Shown here in pieces: positions 1-9,491 of a stretch of DNA of 64,000 bases. This DNA comes from Bradyrhizobium sp. LTSP849 (GTDB lineage: Bacteria; Pseudomonadota; Alphaproteobacteria; Rhizobiales; Xanthobacteraceae): assembly GCF_000938255.1 (NCBI RefSeq), contig NZ_JYMR01000050.1, positions 62,001 through 126,000 on the forward strand, written 5' to 3'. Each line of letters begins with the position of its first letter. Within the stretch, counting starts at the first letter, position 1. Position numbers and translations under genes: made by a program. The notes beneath the pieces were generated by a model. It ran no database searches. It saw only the letters and a list, made by a program, of their open reading frames with translations, and had not been told where the DNA came from.

Positions 1-1
1 C

Positions 2-1252
2 AACGGCTTGCGCGAGATTGAGGGCGAACCGGCTGATTTGACGGAGGAGGAGCGGGCGACACTTGACGCCCTCAACACCGAGCACGTCAAGATCGAGGAG
101 GAATACCAGGACGCCGACGAATTGCCGGACGAGATTGATCAGCGCCTCGGAGAGATCGAAGCGGCGCGGTCCGTCCTGGAAGCTCGTTCGCTTATCTACG
201 ATCCGGCCGATATCGCCCGCGCCGGCGTCTTCGTCAGCATCCATGCCGAGGGTTTGCTGGCGATCGACCGTGGCTACGTGCGGCCGGAGGATGAGGCTCC
301 CAACATCGTCGAGCCCGAGAGCGTAGTGCAAGGCGATGGAGAGACCAACGGCGACGAACCAGCGACCAATGGTGTGATCCAACGCGCGGTCATTACTGTC
401 GGCGGCGCGCGCGCGCCAACCGAGCCCGTCGAGGAGGAGGACGACGACACGGTCAAGCCCTTGCCGGATCGGCTCATCATCGAGCTGACCGCGCATCGCA
501 CACTGGCCTTGCGCAACGCGCTGGCGAACGATCCGGCCGTCGCCTTCCAGGCGGTGCTGCACAATTTCGTATTGGCGACCTTCTACCGCTTCTCGTCGTC
601 GAGCGACTGCCTGGAAATCGCCATCCGGACCCCGACATTCCCTGCTCAAGCGCCCGGCTTAAAGGAGAGTGCATCAGCGGAAGCTATCGACAGGCGCAAT
701 GACGGATGGAAAGCCCGCCTACCCAAGGACGAATCCGATCTGTGGGACGTGCTCACAACGTTTGACGGGAAAGAGCAGGCCGCGTTGTTTGCACATTGTG
801 CGTCATCCGCGGTCAATGCGCTCTACGAGCCCGCAAACCGCTACAATGAGGGCCGCGTCTCTACCCACGGCATACGCCGAAGGCTCGATCACGCCAATGT
901 TCTTGCCCGCGCCGTCGGTCTCGATATGGCAGCAGTGGGCTGGAAGCCGACCGTCGACAACTATCTCGGCCGGGTCACCAAACCTCGCATTCTCGAGGCC
1001 GTACGCGAGGTAAAGGGCGAGCGATCGGTGCAGCTCATCGACCACCTCAAGAAGGGCGACATGGCGCGGGAGGCCGAGAGACTGCTTGAAGGGACCGGAT
1101 GGTTGCCTGAACCACTTCGTCTCGATGAGGTGGGCACGATAGGAGAGCCGGCTGCAGATCCCGAAACGTTACCGGAGTTCCTCGCGGCCGGCGAGGACGA
1201 AGCTGACACCGAGGCCGACGACGACCGGCCGCACATCATTGCGGCAGAATAG
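2..1252 (+). CDS. ParB/RepB-like partition protein, 5' end missing
   Basis: The open frame enters from the left edge (first codons read N-G-L-R-E-I-E-G), so only the C-terminal 416 residues are present. The visible part begins with an acidic helical stretch rich in E and D (about residues 1-60), has an acidic linker (about 100-160), a basic helical part and an acidic tail. This composition and length match the C-terminal half of the large ParB-type proteins found at the edge of rhizobial conjugative elements; the nuclease-like ParB N-terminal domain would lie outside the window. Such proteins are thought to act in element maintenance. A strong hairpin terminator follows at 1308-1338. The ParB assignment is by resemblance and gene order, since the diagnostic N-terminal domain cannot be seen. 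Confidence 0.7.
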   Translation, partial: NGLREIEGEPADLTEEERATLDALNTEHVKIEEEYQDADELPDEIDQRLGEIEAARSVLEARSLIYDPADIARAGVFVSIHAEGLLAIDRGYVRPEDEAPNIVEPESVVQGDGETNGDEPATNGVIQRAVITVGGARAPTEPVEEEDDDTVKPLPDRLIIELTAHRTLALRNALANDPAVAFQAVLHNFVLATFYRFSSSSDCLEIAIRTPTFPAQAPGLKESASAEAIDRRNDGWKARLPKDESDLWDVLTTFDGKEQAALFAHCASSAVNALYEPANRYNEGRVSTHGIRRRLDHANVLARAVGLDMAAVGWKPTVDNYLGRVTKPRILEAVREVKGERSVQLIDHLKKGDMAREAERLLEGTGWLPEPLRLDEVGTIGEPAADPETLPEFLAAGEDEADTEADDDRPHIIAAE

Positions 1253-1307
1253 TCTTCCAGGTGTGGGGGCTCCCAACCCACATCTTCTTATCCTTGGTCC
1301 GTCCCAA

Positions 1308-1338
1308 GCCCGGCATTCAGTGCCGGGCCTTTTCTTTC
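1308..1338 (+). terminator. Rho-independent terminator after the ParB-like gene
   Basis: A perfect 8-bp stem (GCCCGGCA at 1308-1315 with TGCCGGGC at 1321-1328) with a 5-base loop is followed by CTTTTCTTTC. It lies 56 bases after the stop codon of the ParB-like gene and before the stop codon of the opposing gene at 1395, so it ends the rightward transcript. Confidence 0.8.
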
Positions 1339-1394
1339 GAGGAGCTCCAAGGTCATCCCTGATCCGGCTCGCACCAATCTATTGCCATCGCCTC

Positions 1395-1733
1395 TCAGCG
1401 CTGTTGCGCAAATGAACTGGGTTCGGAATTCTCTGCGGTGTCATCGTCGTCCAATTCGATGAGATAGACCATCAACATTCCATCAGACGGTTGAGCATCT
1501 TTGCAAGCATCTCCGAATGTTGCGATCTCGTCCTCATAACTCACGCGTTCTTTCAGCAGGGCGTTGCCGTCCCACAACGGCGCGCCATTGGAATGTGCTG
1601 ACATGAAATCTTCACGTAGCCACGGCGCGTTGCAAATCTCGCTTGCTTCACGGAGGCCTTTTGCTTCGAACGTCACCGTTGGCTTGCCGCCGATCTCGAT
1701 CGTAAAGATCGAAGGAAAAAGCGTGGGCGTCAT
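1395..1733 (-). CDS. Conserved hypothetical protein, 112 aa
   Basis: A small acidic soluble protein without signal peptide or membrane segment. It begins with a beta-rich stretch (TIEIGGKPTVTFEAKG, about residues 10-25) and ends in a run of acidic residues (ELDDDDTAEN near residue 95). I do not recognise a named domain. Its start codon overlaps the stop codon of the gene at 1730-1924 by the ATGA arrangement, and AAAGGGAA precedes the start, so the two are translated as a pair from a leftward operon. Proteins of this size between parB and the strawberry-notch gene are usual in this kind of element, but no function can be given. Confidence 0.7.
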   Translation of the reverse strand: MTPTLFPSIFTIEIGGKPTVTFEAKGLREASEICNAPWLREDFMSAHSNGAPLWDGNALLKERVSYEDEIATFGDACKDAQPSDGMLMVYLIELDDDDTAENSEPSSFAQQR

Positions 1734-1924
1734 GTTCCCTTTGCCTCTTCGGCGGCTTCCCGGGCCAATCGCAATGCTTTCAAGCGTTCGCGATTTTCGT
1801 GAAAGGCCTTTTGAGCCTTTTCGTGCTCGCTTACGGCTTTCTCGGTCTTGACCTGCCCGAATACTTTCAGCGCCTCTCGTTCGGCTGGCGTCGTGGCTGG
1901 TCGATTGAGCCTTTGGTCGTTCAT
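1730..1924 (-). CDS. Small charged helical protein, 64 aa
   Basis: The 64-residue product is almost entirely predicted helix and rich in K, E, R and A (for example KTEKAVSEHEKAQKAFHENR around residues 22-41), suggesting a coiled coil. I chose the ATG at 1924 rather than a longer frame reaching 2035 because the longer N-terminus looks like non-coding sequence and the region belongs to the divergent control region. The gene is the first of a two-gene leftward operon, coupled by ATGA to the 112-aa gene. No domain is recognised. Confidence 0.6.
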   Translation of the reverse strand: MNDQRLNRPATTPAEREALKVFGQVKTEKAVSEHEKAQKAFHENRERLKALRLAREAAEEAKGT

Positions 1925-2162
1925 CTCGTCACTTCGTTGCGATTCTCGATGTGGAGAAAGATAGCGCGCCGATTCATGAGACGAAAGGGGGCTATTTCCT
2001 TTCGCTTCCGTGGTGCGCAGCCACTCGGTCCGCATTTTCTTGGCGGCCAGTCGCCGTCAGCGTCACTGTGAGAGGGAGAGGCGGGCCGGGATGGGTTTGA
2101 GCCGGCGCGGTCGAGAGAGCGCCCTACGGCTCGATCCTTCCCCGCTCTCCGAGGCTTCCTCC

Positions 2163-5100
2163 ATGACGATCATTCCCGCATCCGTGGCCGCCGTTGCGGC
2201 CGCGCCGCTTTCCGTTACGCCCACTTCTCTGAACAAGGCTGGCGCGGTCGTTAGCGCCGCGCAACATCTTCTTCTGCATCTAGAGCGCGGTCAGCGCGTC
2301 GATGCGCCGATTTTGCGCACAGCGATGGAAAACAACTTTGGTGCCTCCGACGCCGATGGTGGATGGGATTGGAAGACGGCTTACGACGCCTGTGAAGCAG
2401 CCACCGTCCTGTTCCTTCGCAAGTTCGGTCCGGCCATGCGCGCGCGTGCCGATTCGCCCGCCGCGATGCTGCCGATGCTGGCAAAGGTCGCCGGCCTTCT
2501 ACCCACCCACACCCGCCGTTCGGAAGAGAGCGAGGCGCTTCAGCAGTTTAGCACGCCCATCGCGCTTGGTTTCGCGGCGAGCAGCGCGGCGGCGATCACG
2601 CCGGCGGATGTTGTGCTGGAGCCCTCGGCTGGTACGGGCTTGCTCGCCGCCCTGGCCGAGCTGTCAGGTGCGTCGCTCGTTCTGAACGAGTTCGCCGAAA
2701 CCCGCGCTGGACTTCTTTCACTTCTCTTTCCCGGCATCGCCGTCACACGCTTCGACGCCGCGCAGATCGACGATCATCTCGACACCGCCATCACGCCAAG
2801 CGTCGTGCTGATGAATCCACCATTCTCGGCTCTCGCCAACGTCGATCGCCGCATGGCCGACGCTGCCTTGCGGCATATCGCGTCGGCCTTGGCGCGGCTC
2901 CCCGAAGGCGGTCGGCTGGTCGCAATCACCGGGACGAGTTGTTCCCCGGACAATCCGGTCTGGCGCGATGTCTTCAGCCGGTTGCAGGAACGCGGGCGCG
3001 TCGTCTTCAGCGCAGCCATTGCTGGTGGCGTCTTCGCCAAGCACGGCACCACCATTGAGGCGCGGCTGACCGTGATCGACCGGTTGCCTGCGGACGATGC
3101 GACGACATTCCTGTCGCTTCTTGGCGTGGCGCCGGACGTTGCCACGCTGCTGGGATGGGTCACGGAGTACGTTCCGGCCCGACTGCCGATCGCGATACCA
3201 GTCGCCGCTTCGCCCAACGCTCGTCCGGGCATTCCGCGAACCGTCCGCGTCCATGCGATGCGACCGTCCGGCATCGCCGCTCCCGCAGCGGATCCGGCAG
3301 GGGCTGAACTTGCCTATGAGACCGTTGCCTGGACACCGGCCGAGAGCGGTCGGATCACCGAGGCGCTTTACGAAGAATATGCACTTCAATCGATCCGTAT
3401 TCCCGGCTCTCAGCCACATCCCACCAAGCTGGTCCAATCAGCCGCCATGGCGTCGGTGGCGCCGCCGGTCCCGTCCTATCGGCCGCACCTTCCGGCTCAC
3501 ATCATCGCCAACGGTCTGCTGTCTGATGCGCAGCTTGAGTCCGTCATTTACGCGGGGGACGCGCATTCCCAGCTCCTTGCGGGATCATGGACCGTTGACG
3601 AGACCTTTGACCTGGTCTGCGCGGCGCGCGAGGATGCGGACAATGCCTTGCAATTCCGGCGTGGCTGGTTTTTGGGAGATGGCACCGGCGCGGGGAAGGG
3701 CCGCCAGATCGCCGGTATCCTGCTCGACAATTGGCTGAAGGGCCGACGCCGCGCGGTGTGGATCAGCAAGTCCGACAAGCTAATCGAGGACGCACAGCGC
3801 GACTGGTCGGCGCTCGGCATGGAACGGCTGCTGGTCACGCCGCTCTCGCGATTCCGCCAGGGTACGCCGATCCGTTTGGAGCAGGGCGTCCTTTTTACCA
3901 CCTACGCCACGCTGCGATCCGACGCGCGCGACGAGAAGGCTTCGCGGGTCAAACAGATCGTGGAATGGTTGGGCGCCGATTTTGACGGTGTCATCATCTT
4001 CGACGAGTCTCACGCGATGCAGAATGCCGCAGGCGGCAAGGGTGAACGCGGCGACCAGGCCGCGTCGCTTCAGGGCCGTGCGGGGCTTCGCCTTCAGCAT
4101 GCGCTGCCGAACGCGCGCATTGTCTATGTCTCGGCGACCGGCGCCACCACGGTTCATAACCTCGCCTACGCCCAGCGCCTCGGGCTGTGGGGCGGCGAGG
4201 ACTTTCCGTTCGCGACGCGCAGTGAGTTCGTCGAGGCGATCGAGGCGAGCGGCGTCGCGGCGATGGAGGTGCTGGCGCGCGACCTCAAGGCGCTCGGTCT
4301 CTACACGGCGCGGTCGCTGTCGTACGAAGGCATCGCGTATGAGCTGATCGAGCATCAGCTCACCGACGAGCAAATCCGTATCTATGACAGCTATGCCGGC
4401 GCCTTCGCGATCATTCATAACAATCTTGCCGCGGCCATGCGGGCTGCGAACATTACCGGCGCGACCGGCACGCTGAACGCGCAGGCCAAGTCCGCCGCCA
4501 GATCGGCGTTCGAATCAGCGAAACAGCGCTTCTTCAATCATCTCATCACGGCGATGAAGACGCCGTCGCTGATCGCGTCAGTCGAGCGCGATCTGAGGGA
4601 TGGCCATGCCGCCGTGATCCAGATCGTCTCAACCGGCGAGGCGTTGATGGAACGCCGGCTTGCCGAAATCCCGACAGAGGAATGGGGCGACGTCCAGGTC
4701 GATATCACGCCGCGCGAATATGTGCTGGATTATCTGGCGCACAGCTTCCCGACCCAACTCTACGAGCCCTTTACCGATAGCGAGGGTAACTTGTCGTCGC
4801 GACCGGCCTTCCGAGATGGCCAGCCGGTGCAATGCCGCGACGCCGTCGCGTGTCGTGATTGTTTGATCGAGAAGCTGGCGTCGTTGACGCCGGTTCATGG
4901 TGCGCTCGACCAGATCGTGCAGCGTTTTGGGACCGACGTCGTGGCCGAGGTGACGGGCCGCTCCCGCAGGATTGTCCGCAAGCGAGGGGGTGATGGCGTC
5001 GATCGATTGGTCGTCGAGAACCGCTCCAGCTCCGCCAATCTCGGCGAAACCCAGGCGTTCATGGATGACGTCAAACGCATCCTCGTCTTCTCCGACGCCG

Positions 5101-6512
5101 GCGGTACCGGGCGTTCCTATCACGCGGAGATTTCTGCAAGGAACCGGCGCTTGCGCACACATTATCTGTTGGAGGCCGGATGGAAGGCCGATGCCGCTAT
5201 TCAGGGATTGGGCCGGACTAACCGTACCAACCAGGCGCAGCCGCCGCTGTTCAGGCCCATCGCCACCAATGTGAAGGCCGAGAAGCGCTTTCTCTCGACG
5301 ATCGCGCGGCGTCTCGACACGTTGGGCGCCATCACAAAGGGACAGCGCCAGACCGGCGGGCAGGGCCTGTTCCGCCCCGAAGACAATCTCGAAAGTCACT
5401 ACGCGCGCGACGCGCTGCGCCAGCTCTATCTCCTGCTGGTCACCGGAAAGGTCAGGGATTGTTCGCTTCAGGCATTCGAAGACGCGACCGGGTTGAAGCT
5501 AACCGATGACAACGGCATCAAGGACGAGTTGCCGCCGATCACTACCTTCCTCAACAGGCTGTTGGCGCTGACCATCGATCTCCAGAACATCCTGTTTACG
5601 GCGTTCGAGCAGTTGCTGACCGCGCGGATCGAGTGCGCAATCGCGTCGGGCACCTATGATGTCGGACTGGAGACGTTGATGGCCGAGAGCTTCGTCGTCG
5701 CCGGCCGGCAGACGTTTTACACCCATCCCCGCACCTCTGCGGAGACGCGCCTGCTGACCATCACCCAGCGCGAACTTAACCGGCCGGTCACGCTCGATGA
5801 GGCGCTGAGGCGCCTCTCCGATCCCCGCGGAGTTCTTCTGGTCAACAGCCAGTCGGGCCGCGCGGCCGTACAGGTTCCGGCCCGCAGTCTGATGCTCGAC
5901 GACGGCGAAGTCGAACGTCGGGTACGCCTCATCCGCCCGATGGAACATCCCACCATGCCGCAGGCAATGATGCCGCAAACCCATTGGCGGGAAGCCGACT
6001 GCGACACTTTCGCCCGCGCCTGGGCGGCCGAAGTCGCCGAGATTCCGGAGTTCACGGATAGCGAGATCCACATCGTCGCTGGTTTACTGTTGCCAATCTG
6101 GAAGCGCCTGCCGCACGAGTCGGCCAGGGTGTATCGGCTGCAGACCGACGCTGGCGAGCGCATCATCGGCCGCAAGGTCTCACCCGCTTGGGTCGCCAGC
6201 GCGCTGGAAGCCGGAACGTCGAATCTTTCCCCCGACGCCGCCTTCACTGCGTTGATCGATGGCAAGACCATTCTCGATCTCGCCGAAGGACTCCAGGTCA
6301 GGCGCGTCCGCGTGATGGGTGCGAACCGGATCGAATTAACCGGTTTCTCCGAGCCAATGCGGGATCGGCTGCGCGCCTACGGTCTGTTCGGCGAGATCAT
6401 TTCGTGGAAGCTGCGTTTCTTCGTCCCAGTCGATGCCACCGGTCCTGCGATCCTGGCCAAGGTTTTGGAATGCTATCCAATTGCCCGCATCGCCGATCGG
6501 GCGGCGGCGTAA
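2163..6512 (+). CDS. Fused class I SAM methyltransferase / strawberry-notch DEAD-box helicase
   Basis: The 1449-residue protein has two enzymatic parts. The N-terminal part (about residues 130-400) is an N6-adenine-type methyltransferase: a SAM-binding stretch near residues 155-165 (VVLEPSAGTGLLA) and the catalytic NPPF at residues 218-221. The central and C-terminal part is a superfamily 2 helicase of the strawberry-notch type: Walker A GDGTGAGKG at about 505-513, DESH Walker B at 614-617, and the helicase C part with GGTGRSYH and QGLGRTNR near 980-1020. No specificity domain or nuclease is seen. I chose the ATG at 2163, which leads straight into the Ala/Pro-rich N-terminus; an open frame back to 2010 covers GC-rich control sequence. 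The downstream Toprim gene starts 2 bases after the stop. The domain order resembles the P1 phage antirestriction protein DarB; a role in protecting transferred DNA is inference. Confidence 0.88.
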   Translation: MTIIPASVAAVAAAPLSVTPTSLNKAGAVVSAAQHLLLHLERGQRVDAPILRTAMENNFGASDADGGWDWKTAYDACEAATVLFLRKFGPAMRARADSPAAMLPMLAKVAGLLPTHTRRSEESEALQQFSTPIALGFAASSAAAITPADVVLEPSAGTGLLAALAELSGASLVLNEFAETRAGLLSLLFPGIAVTRFDAAQIDDHLDTAITPSVVLMNPPFSALANVDRRMADAALRHIASALARLPEGGRLVAITGTSCSPDNPVWRDVFSRLQERGRVVFSAAIAGGVFAKHGTTIEARLTVIDRLPADDATTFLSLLGVAPDVATLLGWVTEYVPARLPIAIPVAASPNARPGIPRTVRVHAMRPSGIAAPAADPAGAELAYETVAWTPAESGRITEALYEEYALQSIRIPGSQPHPTKLVQSAAMASVAPPVPSYRPHLPAHIIANGLLSDAQLESVIYAGDAHSQLLAGSWTVDETFDLVCAAREDADNALQFRRGWFLGDGTGAGKGRQIAGILLDNWLKGRRRAVWISKSDKLIEDAQRDWSALGMERLLVTPLSRFRQGTPIRLEQGVLFTTYATLRSDARDEKASRVKQIVEWLGADFDGVIIFDESHAMQNAAGGKGERGDQAASLQGRAGLRLQHALPNARIVYVSATGATTVHNLAYAQRLGLWGGEDFPFATRSEFVEAIEASGVAAMEVLARDLKALGLYTARSLSYEGIAYELIEHQLTDEQIRIYDSYAGAFAIIHNNLAAAMRAANITGATGTLNAQAKSAARSAFESAKQRFFNHLITAMKTPSLIASVERDLRDGHAAVIQIVSTGEALMERRLAEIPTEEWGDVQVDITPREYVLDYLAHSFPTQLYEPFTDSEGNLSSRPAFRDGQPVQCRDAVACRDCLIEKLASLTPVHGALDQIVQRFGTDVVAEVTGRSRRIVRKRGGDGVDRLVVENRSSSANLGETQAFMDDVKRILVFSDAGGTGRSYHAEISARNRRLRTHYLLEAGWKADAAIQGLGRTNRTNQAQPPLFRPIATNVKAEKRFLSTIARRLDTLGAITKGQRQTGGQGLFRPEDNLESHYARDALRQLYLLLVTGKVRDCSLQAFEDATGLKLTDDNGIKDELPPITTFLNRLLALTIDLQNILFTAFEQLLTARIECAIASGTYDVGLETLMAESFVVAGRQTFYTHPRTSAETRLLTITQRELNRPVTLDEALRRLSDPRGVLLVNSQSGRAAVQVPARSLMLDDGEVERRVRLIRPMEHPTMPQAMMPQTHWREADCDTFARAWAAEVAEIPEFTDSEIHIVAGLLLPIWKRLPHESARVYRLQTDAGERIIGRKVSPAWVASALEAGTSNLSPDAAFTALIDGKTILDLAEGLQVRRVRVMGANRIELTGFSEPMRDRLRAYGLFGEIISWKLRFFVPVDATGPAILAKVLECYPIARIADRAAA

Positions 6513-6513
6513 C

Positions 6514-7563
6514 ATGCCGCGAAGTGCGGCAGAGCTGGCACATCGCCTCGCGCGTGAGGCCGAGGCGGTGTGCCGTCATTATCTCTCCAACGGGCGTCGC
6601 GTCGGCAATTACTGGCTGGTCGGCGACGTCAGGAACACGTCCGGCCGCTCGATGTTCGTCCGCCTGAAAAGCAGGGACGTCGGCGGGCGTCCGGCTGGCA
6701 AATGGACCGACGCGGCAACCGGTGAGCACGGCGACCTCCTCGACGTGATCCGAGAAAGTTGCGGGTTGGTCGATTTCCACGATGTCACTGAGGAAGCACG
6801 ACGCTTCCTGAGCCTGCCACGATCCGAACCGGGGTTCGACAACCGACCGCATCTGTCGCCAGTACAGTCCGGCTCACCGGAATCGGCACGGCGTCTGTTC
6901 GGCATGTCGCAGCCGATTGCCGGCACGGTTGTGGAGACTTACCTGCGGGGACGCAGCATTATTAACCTGCGTGGCATCGACAGCCTGCGATTCCATCCGC
7001 GCTGCTATTACCGTCCCGAAGCAGACGCCTCGACGGAAACCTGGCCGGCTATGATTGCGGCTGTCACCGATCTTCAGGGTCACATTACCGGCGCGCACCG
7101 CACCTGGCTCGATCCGTCCGGGCGCGACAAGGCACCTGTCGATACCCCACGCCGGGCGATGGGTCACCTTCTCGGGCACGCGGTCCGCTTCGGTCCGGCA
7201 AGTGACGTGATGGCAGCAGGCGAGGGCATCGAGACCATGCTATCGCTCCGCTGCGTCATGCCCAGCATGGCGATGGCCGCGGCACTCTCGGCTGCGCATC
7301 TCGGAGCCATCCTGTTCCCGGCAACGCTTCGTCGGCTCTATGTCGTCCGTGACAACGATCCGGCGGGCGATGGTGCGGTGGCAGGACTATTCGACCGGGC
7401 GCAGTCGGCCGGGATCGAAGCGATGGTGCTGTCGCCGCAGTGTGAAGATTTCAACGAGGATCTGCGGAATTTTGACATCAACGCGCTACCTGCAGCGTTA
7501 CGCAAGCAGCTCGCCTCTGAAGACGTGGCCCGGTTCTTGAGTACGATGGTTTCCACGGGATAG
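6514..7563 (+). CDS. Toprim domain protein (primase-like, DUF7146 type)
   Basis: This 349-residue protein starts one base after the stop of the helicase gene, which fixes the ATG at 6514 and implies co-translation. The N-terminal half carries the domain found before Toprim in plasmid primase-like proteins (WLVGDVRNTSGRSMFVRLK near residues 33-51). The C-terminal half has a Toprim fold: an acidic loop AAGEGIETMLSL (about residues 232-243) and the DND motif in YVVRDNDPAGDGA (about 278-290). Toprim domains catalyse phosphoryl transfer in primases, topoisomerases and some nucleases. No zinc-binding primase domain or helicase is attached, so priming during element replication or after conjugative entry is possible but not shown. 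Confidence 0.85.
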   Translation: MPRSAAELAHRLAREAEAVCRHYLSNGRRVGNYWLVGDVRNTSGRSMFVRLKSRDVGGRPAGKWTDAATGEHGDLLDVIRESCGLVDFHDVTEEARRFLSLPRSEPGFDNRPHLSPVQSGSPESARRLFGMSQPIAGTVVETYLRGRSIINLRGIDSLRFHPRCYYRPEADASTETWPAMIAAVTDLQGHITGAHRTWLDPSGRDKAPVDTPRRAMGHLLGHAVRFGPASDVMAAGEGIETMLSLRCVMPSMAMAAALSAAHLGAILFPATLRRLYVVRDNDPAGDGAVAGLFDRAQSAGIEAMVLSPQCEDFNEDLRNFDINALPAALRKQLASEDVARFLSTMVSTG

Positions 7564-7883
7564 GGGACGAAGCTCTTACTCTGCTCTGACTGCGCCGCCG
7601 ATCCTCAGGCTTCTCTTTGTTCGGAGAGGGCCGCGCTCACGGCCTTCTTGAGAGGGCGACCCTGCGGCAAGCGGTCCGGCCACGCAATGGCGTCCGCCGG
7701 CTATTTTCCGTCGCGCCCTAAAGGGCGCTTTACATCGCGAGGCAAAATAGCCGGCTCCCGCCATCCTTCGCTTCGCTACGGCCGCTGTCGCTGCGCTCGG
7801 CGGTGCAGGTCCGGTCCGCCCGCCGCCTTTCGTCGCCATGAAGGCCGCGATGAGCGCGACCAATCCGATCAAGGAAAGCCGCC
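7564..7883. promoter_or_regulatory. 320-bp leader with a large imperfect palindrome
   Basis: No convincing gene is seen here. The stretch holds an inverted repeat with arms at 7687-7707 and 7744-7764: ATGGCG, a 3-base mismatch, then 12 perfectly matching bases (GCCGGCTATTTT). Inside is a second stem, GCGCCCT (7713-7719) with AGGGCGC (7722-7728). The right arm is followed by CCTTCGCTTCGCTACGGCC (7765-7783). The same plan recurs upstream of the DUF736 gene at 10543-10635. The last bases before 7884 carry an AAGGAAAG ribosome binding site for the DUF2493 gene. Confidence 0.75.
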
Positions 7884-8822
7884 ATGACGATCGAGCGCAA
7901 CGATACCGATTACGAGCAGCCATACGCCACATCCCCAACTGATCACGTCCTTACCGAACTCCAACTTCACGGCTACCGCCCTTTTAAGGACGAACCCGAC
8001 CCGAGACCTCTACCCGAAGCCCGTATCGTCGCTGCCGCCGTCGCCGACATCTTCGACGCACTCATCGCAAGCTTGAGCGAAACACGCCTAGAACCCGACC
8101 TTGAGGACTTGCTGTGGTCGACCGTCAATCTCTTCCACCGCGCCAACGAGCGCATCGAACGCGAACTCGACGACAACGAACAAGCGCAGAAGCGCAGCCA
8201 ACGCGACCAGGATGGCTCCGAAATCCGCTCGGTCGAACTCGAGCGCCTCACTGCCGAGGGCATGACGCTGATCGAACGGCGTAACAGCATGGAATACTTC
8301 CGCGACCAGGCGGCCGACCACTTCGCACGCCACGCCGGATCGCACTGGCATCCGCGCAGCGGCTCGATGGTGAACCACCGCGCCCTGACCTCGGCTGTCA
8401 TCGATAGTCGCGACTTCCTCGCCGCCAAACACCGGGCCGAGACCGAAGTGCTATTGCCTGCCGGGCCGAAGATCGCCTTCACCGGCGGCCTGGACTGCAA
8501 CGATCATCGCCTGATCTGGGACAAGCTCGATCAGGTCCACGCCAAGCATCCAGACATGGTCCTCTTGCACGGTGGTTCGCCGAAGGGCGCCGAGCGTATC
8601 GCCGCCCGCTGGGCCGACCACCGCAAGGTTCCGCAAGTCGCCTTCAAACCCGATTGGACCAAACACGCCAAGGCAGCACCGTTCAAGCGCAACGATCAGA
8701 TGCTCGATGTGCTGCCGATTGGCGTCATCGCCTTCCCGGGCACCGGCATTCAGGAGAACCTGGCCGACAAGGCACGAAAGCTCGGCATCCCCGTCTGGAA
8801 ATTCGGCAATGGTGGCGCGTAA
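7884..8822 (+). CDS. DUF2493 (SLOG-like) domain protein
   Basis: 312 residues. The N-terminal 190 residues are charged and helical; the C-terminal part (about 195-310) matches the DUF2493 / YspA type of the SLOG superfamily: KIAFTGGLDCNDHRLIWDKL (about 196-215), then LLHGGSPKGAERIAARWADH (about 226-245), with the glycine-rich nucleotide-binding loops expected of a Rossmann-like SLOG fold. SLOG domains bind nucleotide-derived ligands and occur in DprA, LOG cytokinin enzymes and several defence or mobile-element systems. The gene stands alone between the two large palindromes of this region. The ligand is unknown. Confidence 0.85.
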   Translation: MTIERNDTDYEQPYATSPTDHVLTELQLHGYRPFKDEPDPRPLPEARIVAAAVADIFDALIASLSETRLEPDLEDLLWSTVNLFHRANERIERELDDNEQAQKRSQRDQDGSEIRSVELERLTAEGMTLIERRNSMEYFRDQAADHFARHAGSHWHPRSGSMVNHRALTSAVIDSRDFLAAKHRAETEVLLPAGPKIAFTGGLDCNDHRLIWDKLDQVHAKHPDMVLLHGGSPKGAERIAARWADHRKVPQVAFKPDWTKHAKAAPFKRNDQMLDVLPIGVIAFPGTGIQENLADKARKLGIPVWKFGNGGA

Positions 8823-9021
8823 GCGCCACCCCTCCCACTTCGAATATAATGTACGCACCACACTCGCTTGTGCAGCTGTGACGGTTGTTTTTCCGGTCGC
8901 CCTTGCCGCCTTGGGAAGAGGACGGAAATCGGGTGGCAGACCGAACGTCTCGGCTCCAAAGTCCATCGTATCGATTGATCCGATCGTCAGTTGAGACGAC
9001 GAAGCAAAGAGGAGACAGAGC

Positions 9022-9474
9022 ATGTCGAATGAAGATGAAAACAAGGCCATCGTTGGCCGCTGGTTCACCAAGTTCTGGGGTGAGACTTGCGATCTCGGAA
9101 TCGTCGACGAGCTCGCCGCGCCGGATATGCTCCTTCAGTACTCACTGCACGAGCCACGTCGGGGACGGGAAGACATCAAGGCTTTCATGACGGATTTCCG
9201 TAAGGCCTTTCCCGATCTCAATTTCTGGGGCGCCGCCGATCTAATCGCGGAGGGCGACTATGTCGTCGGCCGCTGGCAAGGTGGCGGGACGCACACCGGC
9301 CCCGCGTTCGGCGATTTCCTGGCCGGCTCCTTGCCCGCGAACACCGGACGGAAAATGCGATTCACCGGTACGACTGTTCTAAAGCTGAAAGACGGCAAGA
9401 TCACCGAGGAAATCGGGCTCGACGACGGCGTCACCGCGCTGCAGCAGCTCGGGCTGATCAAGCTTGCCGCTTAG
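9022..9474 (+). CDS. Ester cyclase / SnoaL-like NTF2-fold protein
   Basis: 150 residues with the pattern of the SnoaL-like ester cyclase family: KAIVGRWFTKFWG at the N-terminus, then DELAAPDMLLQYS (about 30-42), a RGREDIKAFMTDFRKAFPDL stretch (about 47-66), and FTGTTVLKLKDGKITEEIG near residues 114-132. Family members are small alpha/beta barrels, either enzymes acting on polyketides or small lactones, or ligand-binding proteins. A clear ribosome binding site (AGAGGAGACAGAGC) precedes the ATG. The gene is monocistronic, with a hairpin (9492-9525) behind it, and is not part of the usual conjugation set, so it looks like small cargo. The substrate is unknown. Confidence 0.8.
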   Translation: MSNEDENKAIVGRWFTKFWGETCDLGIVDELAAPDMLLQYSLHEPRRGREDIKAFMTDFRKAFPDLNFWGAADLIAEGDYVVGRWQGGGTHTGPAFGDFLAGSLPANTGRKMRFTGTTVLKLKDGKITEEIGLDDGVTALQQLGLIKLAA

Positions 9475-9491
9475 CCGACGACTATCGAAAA

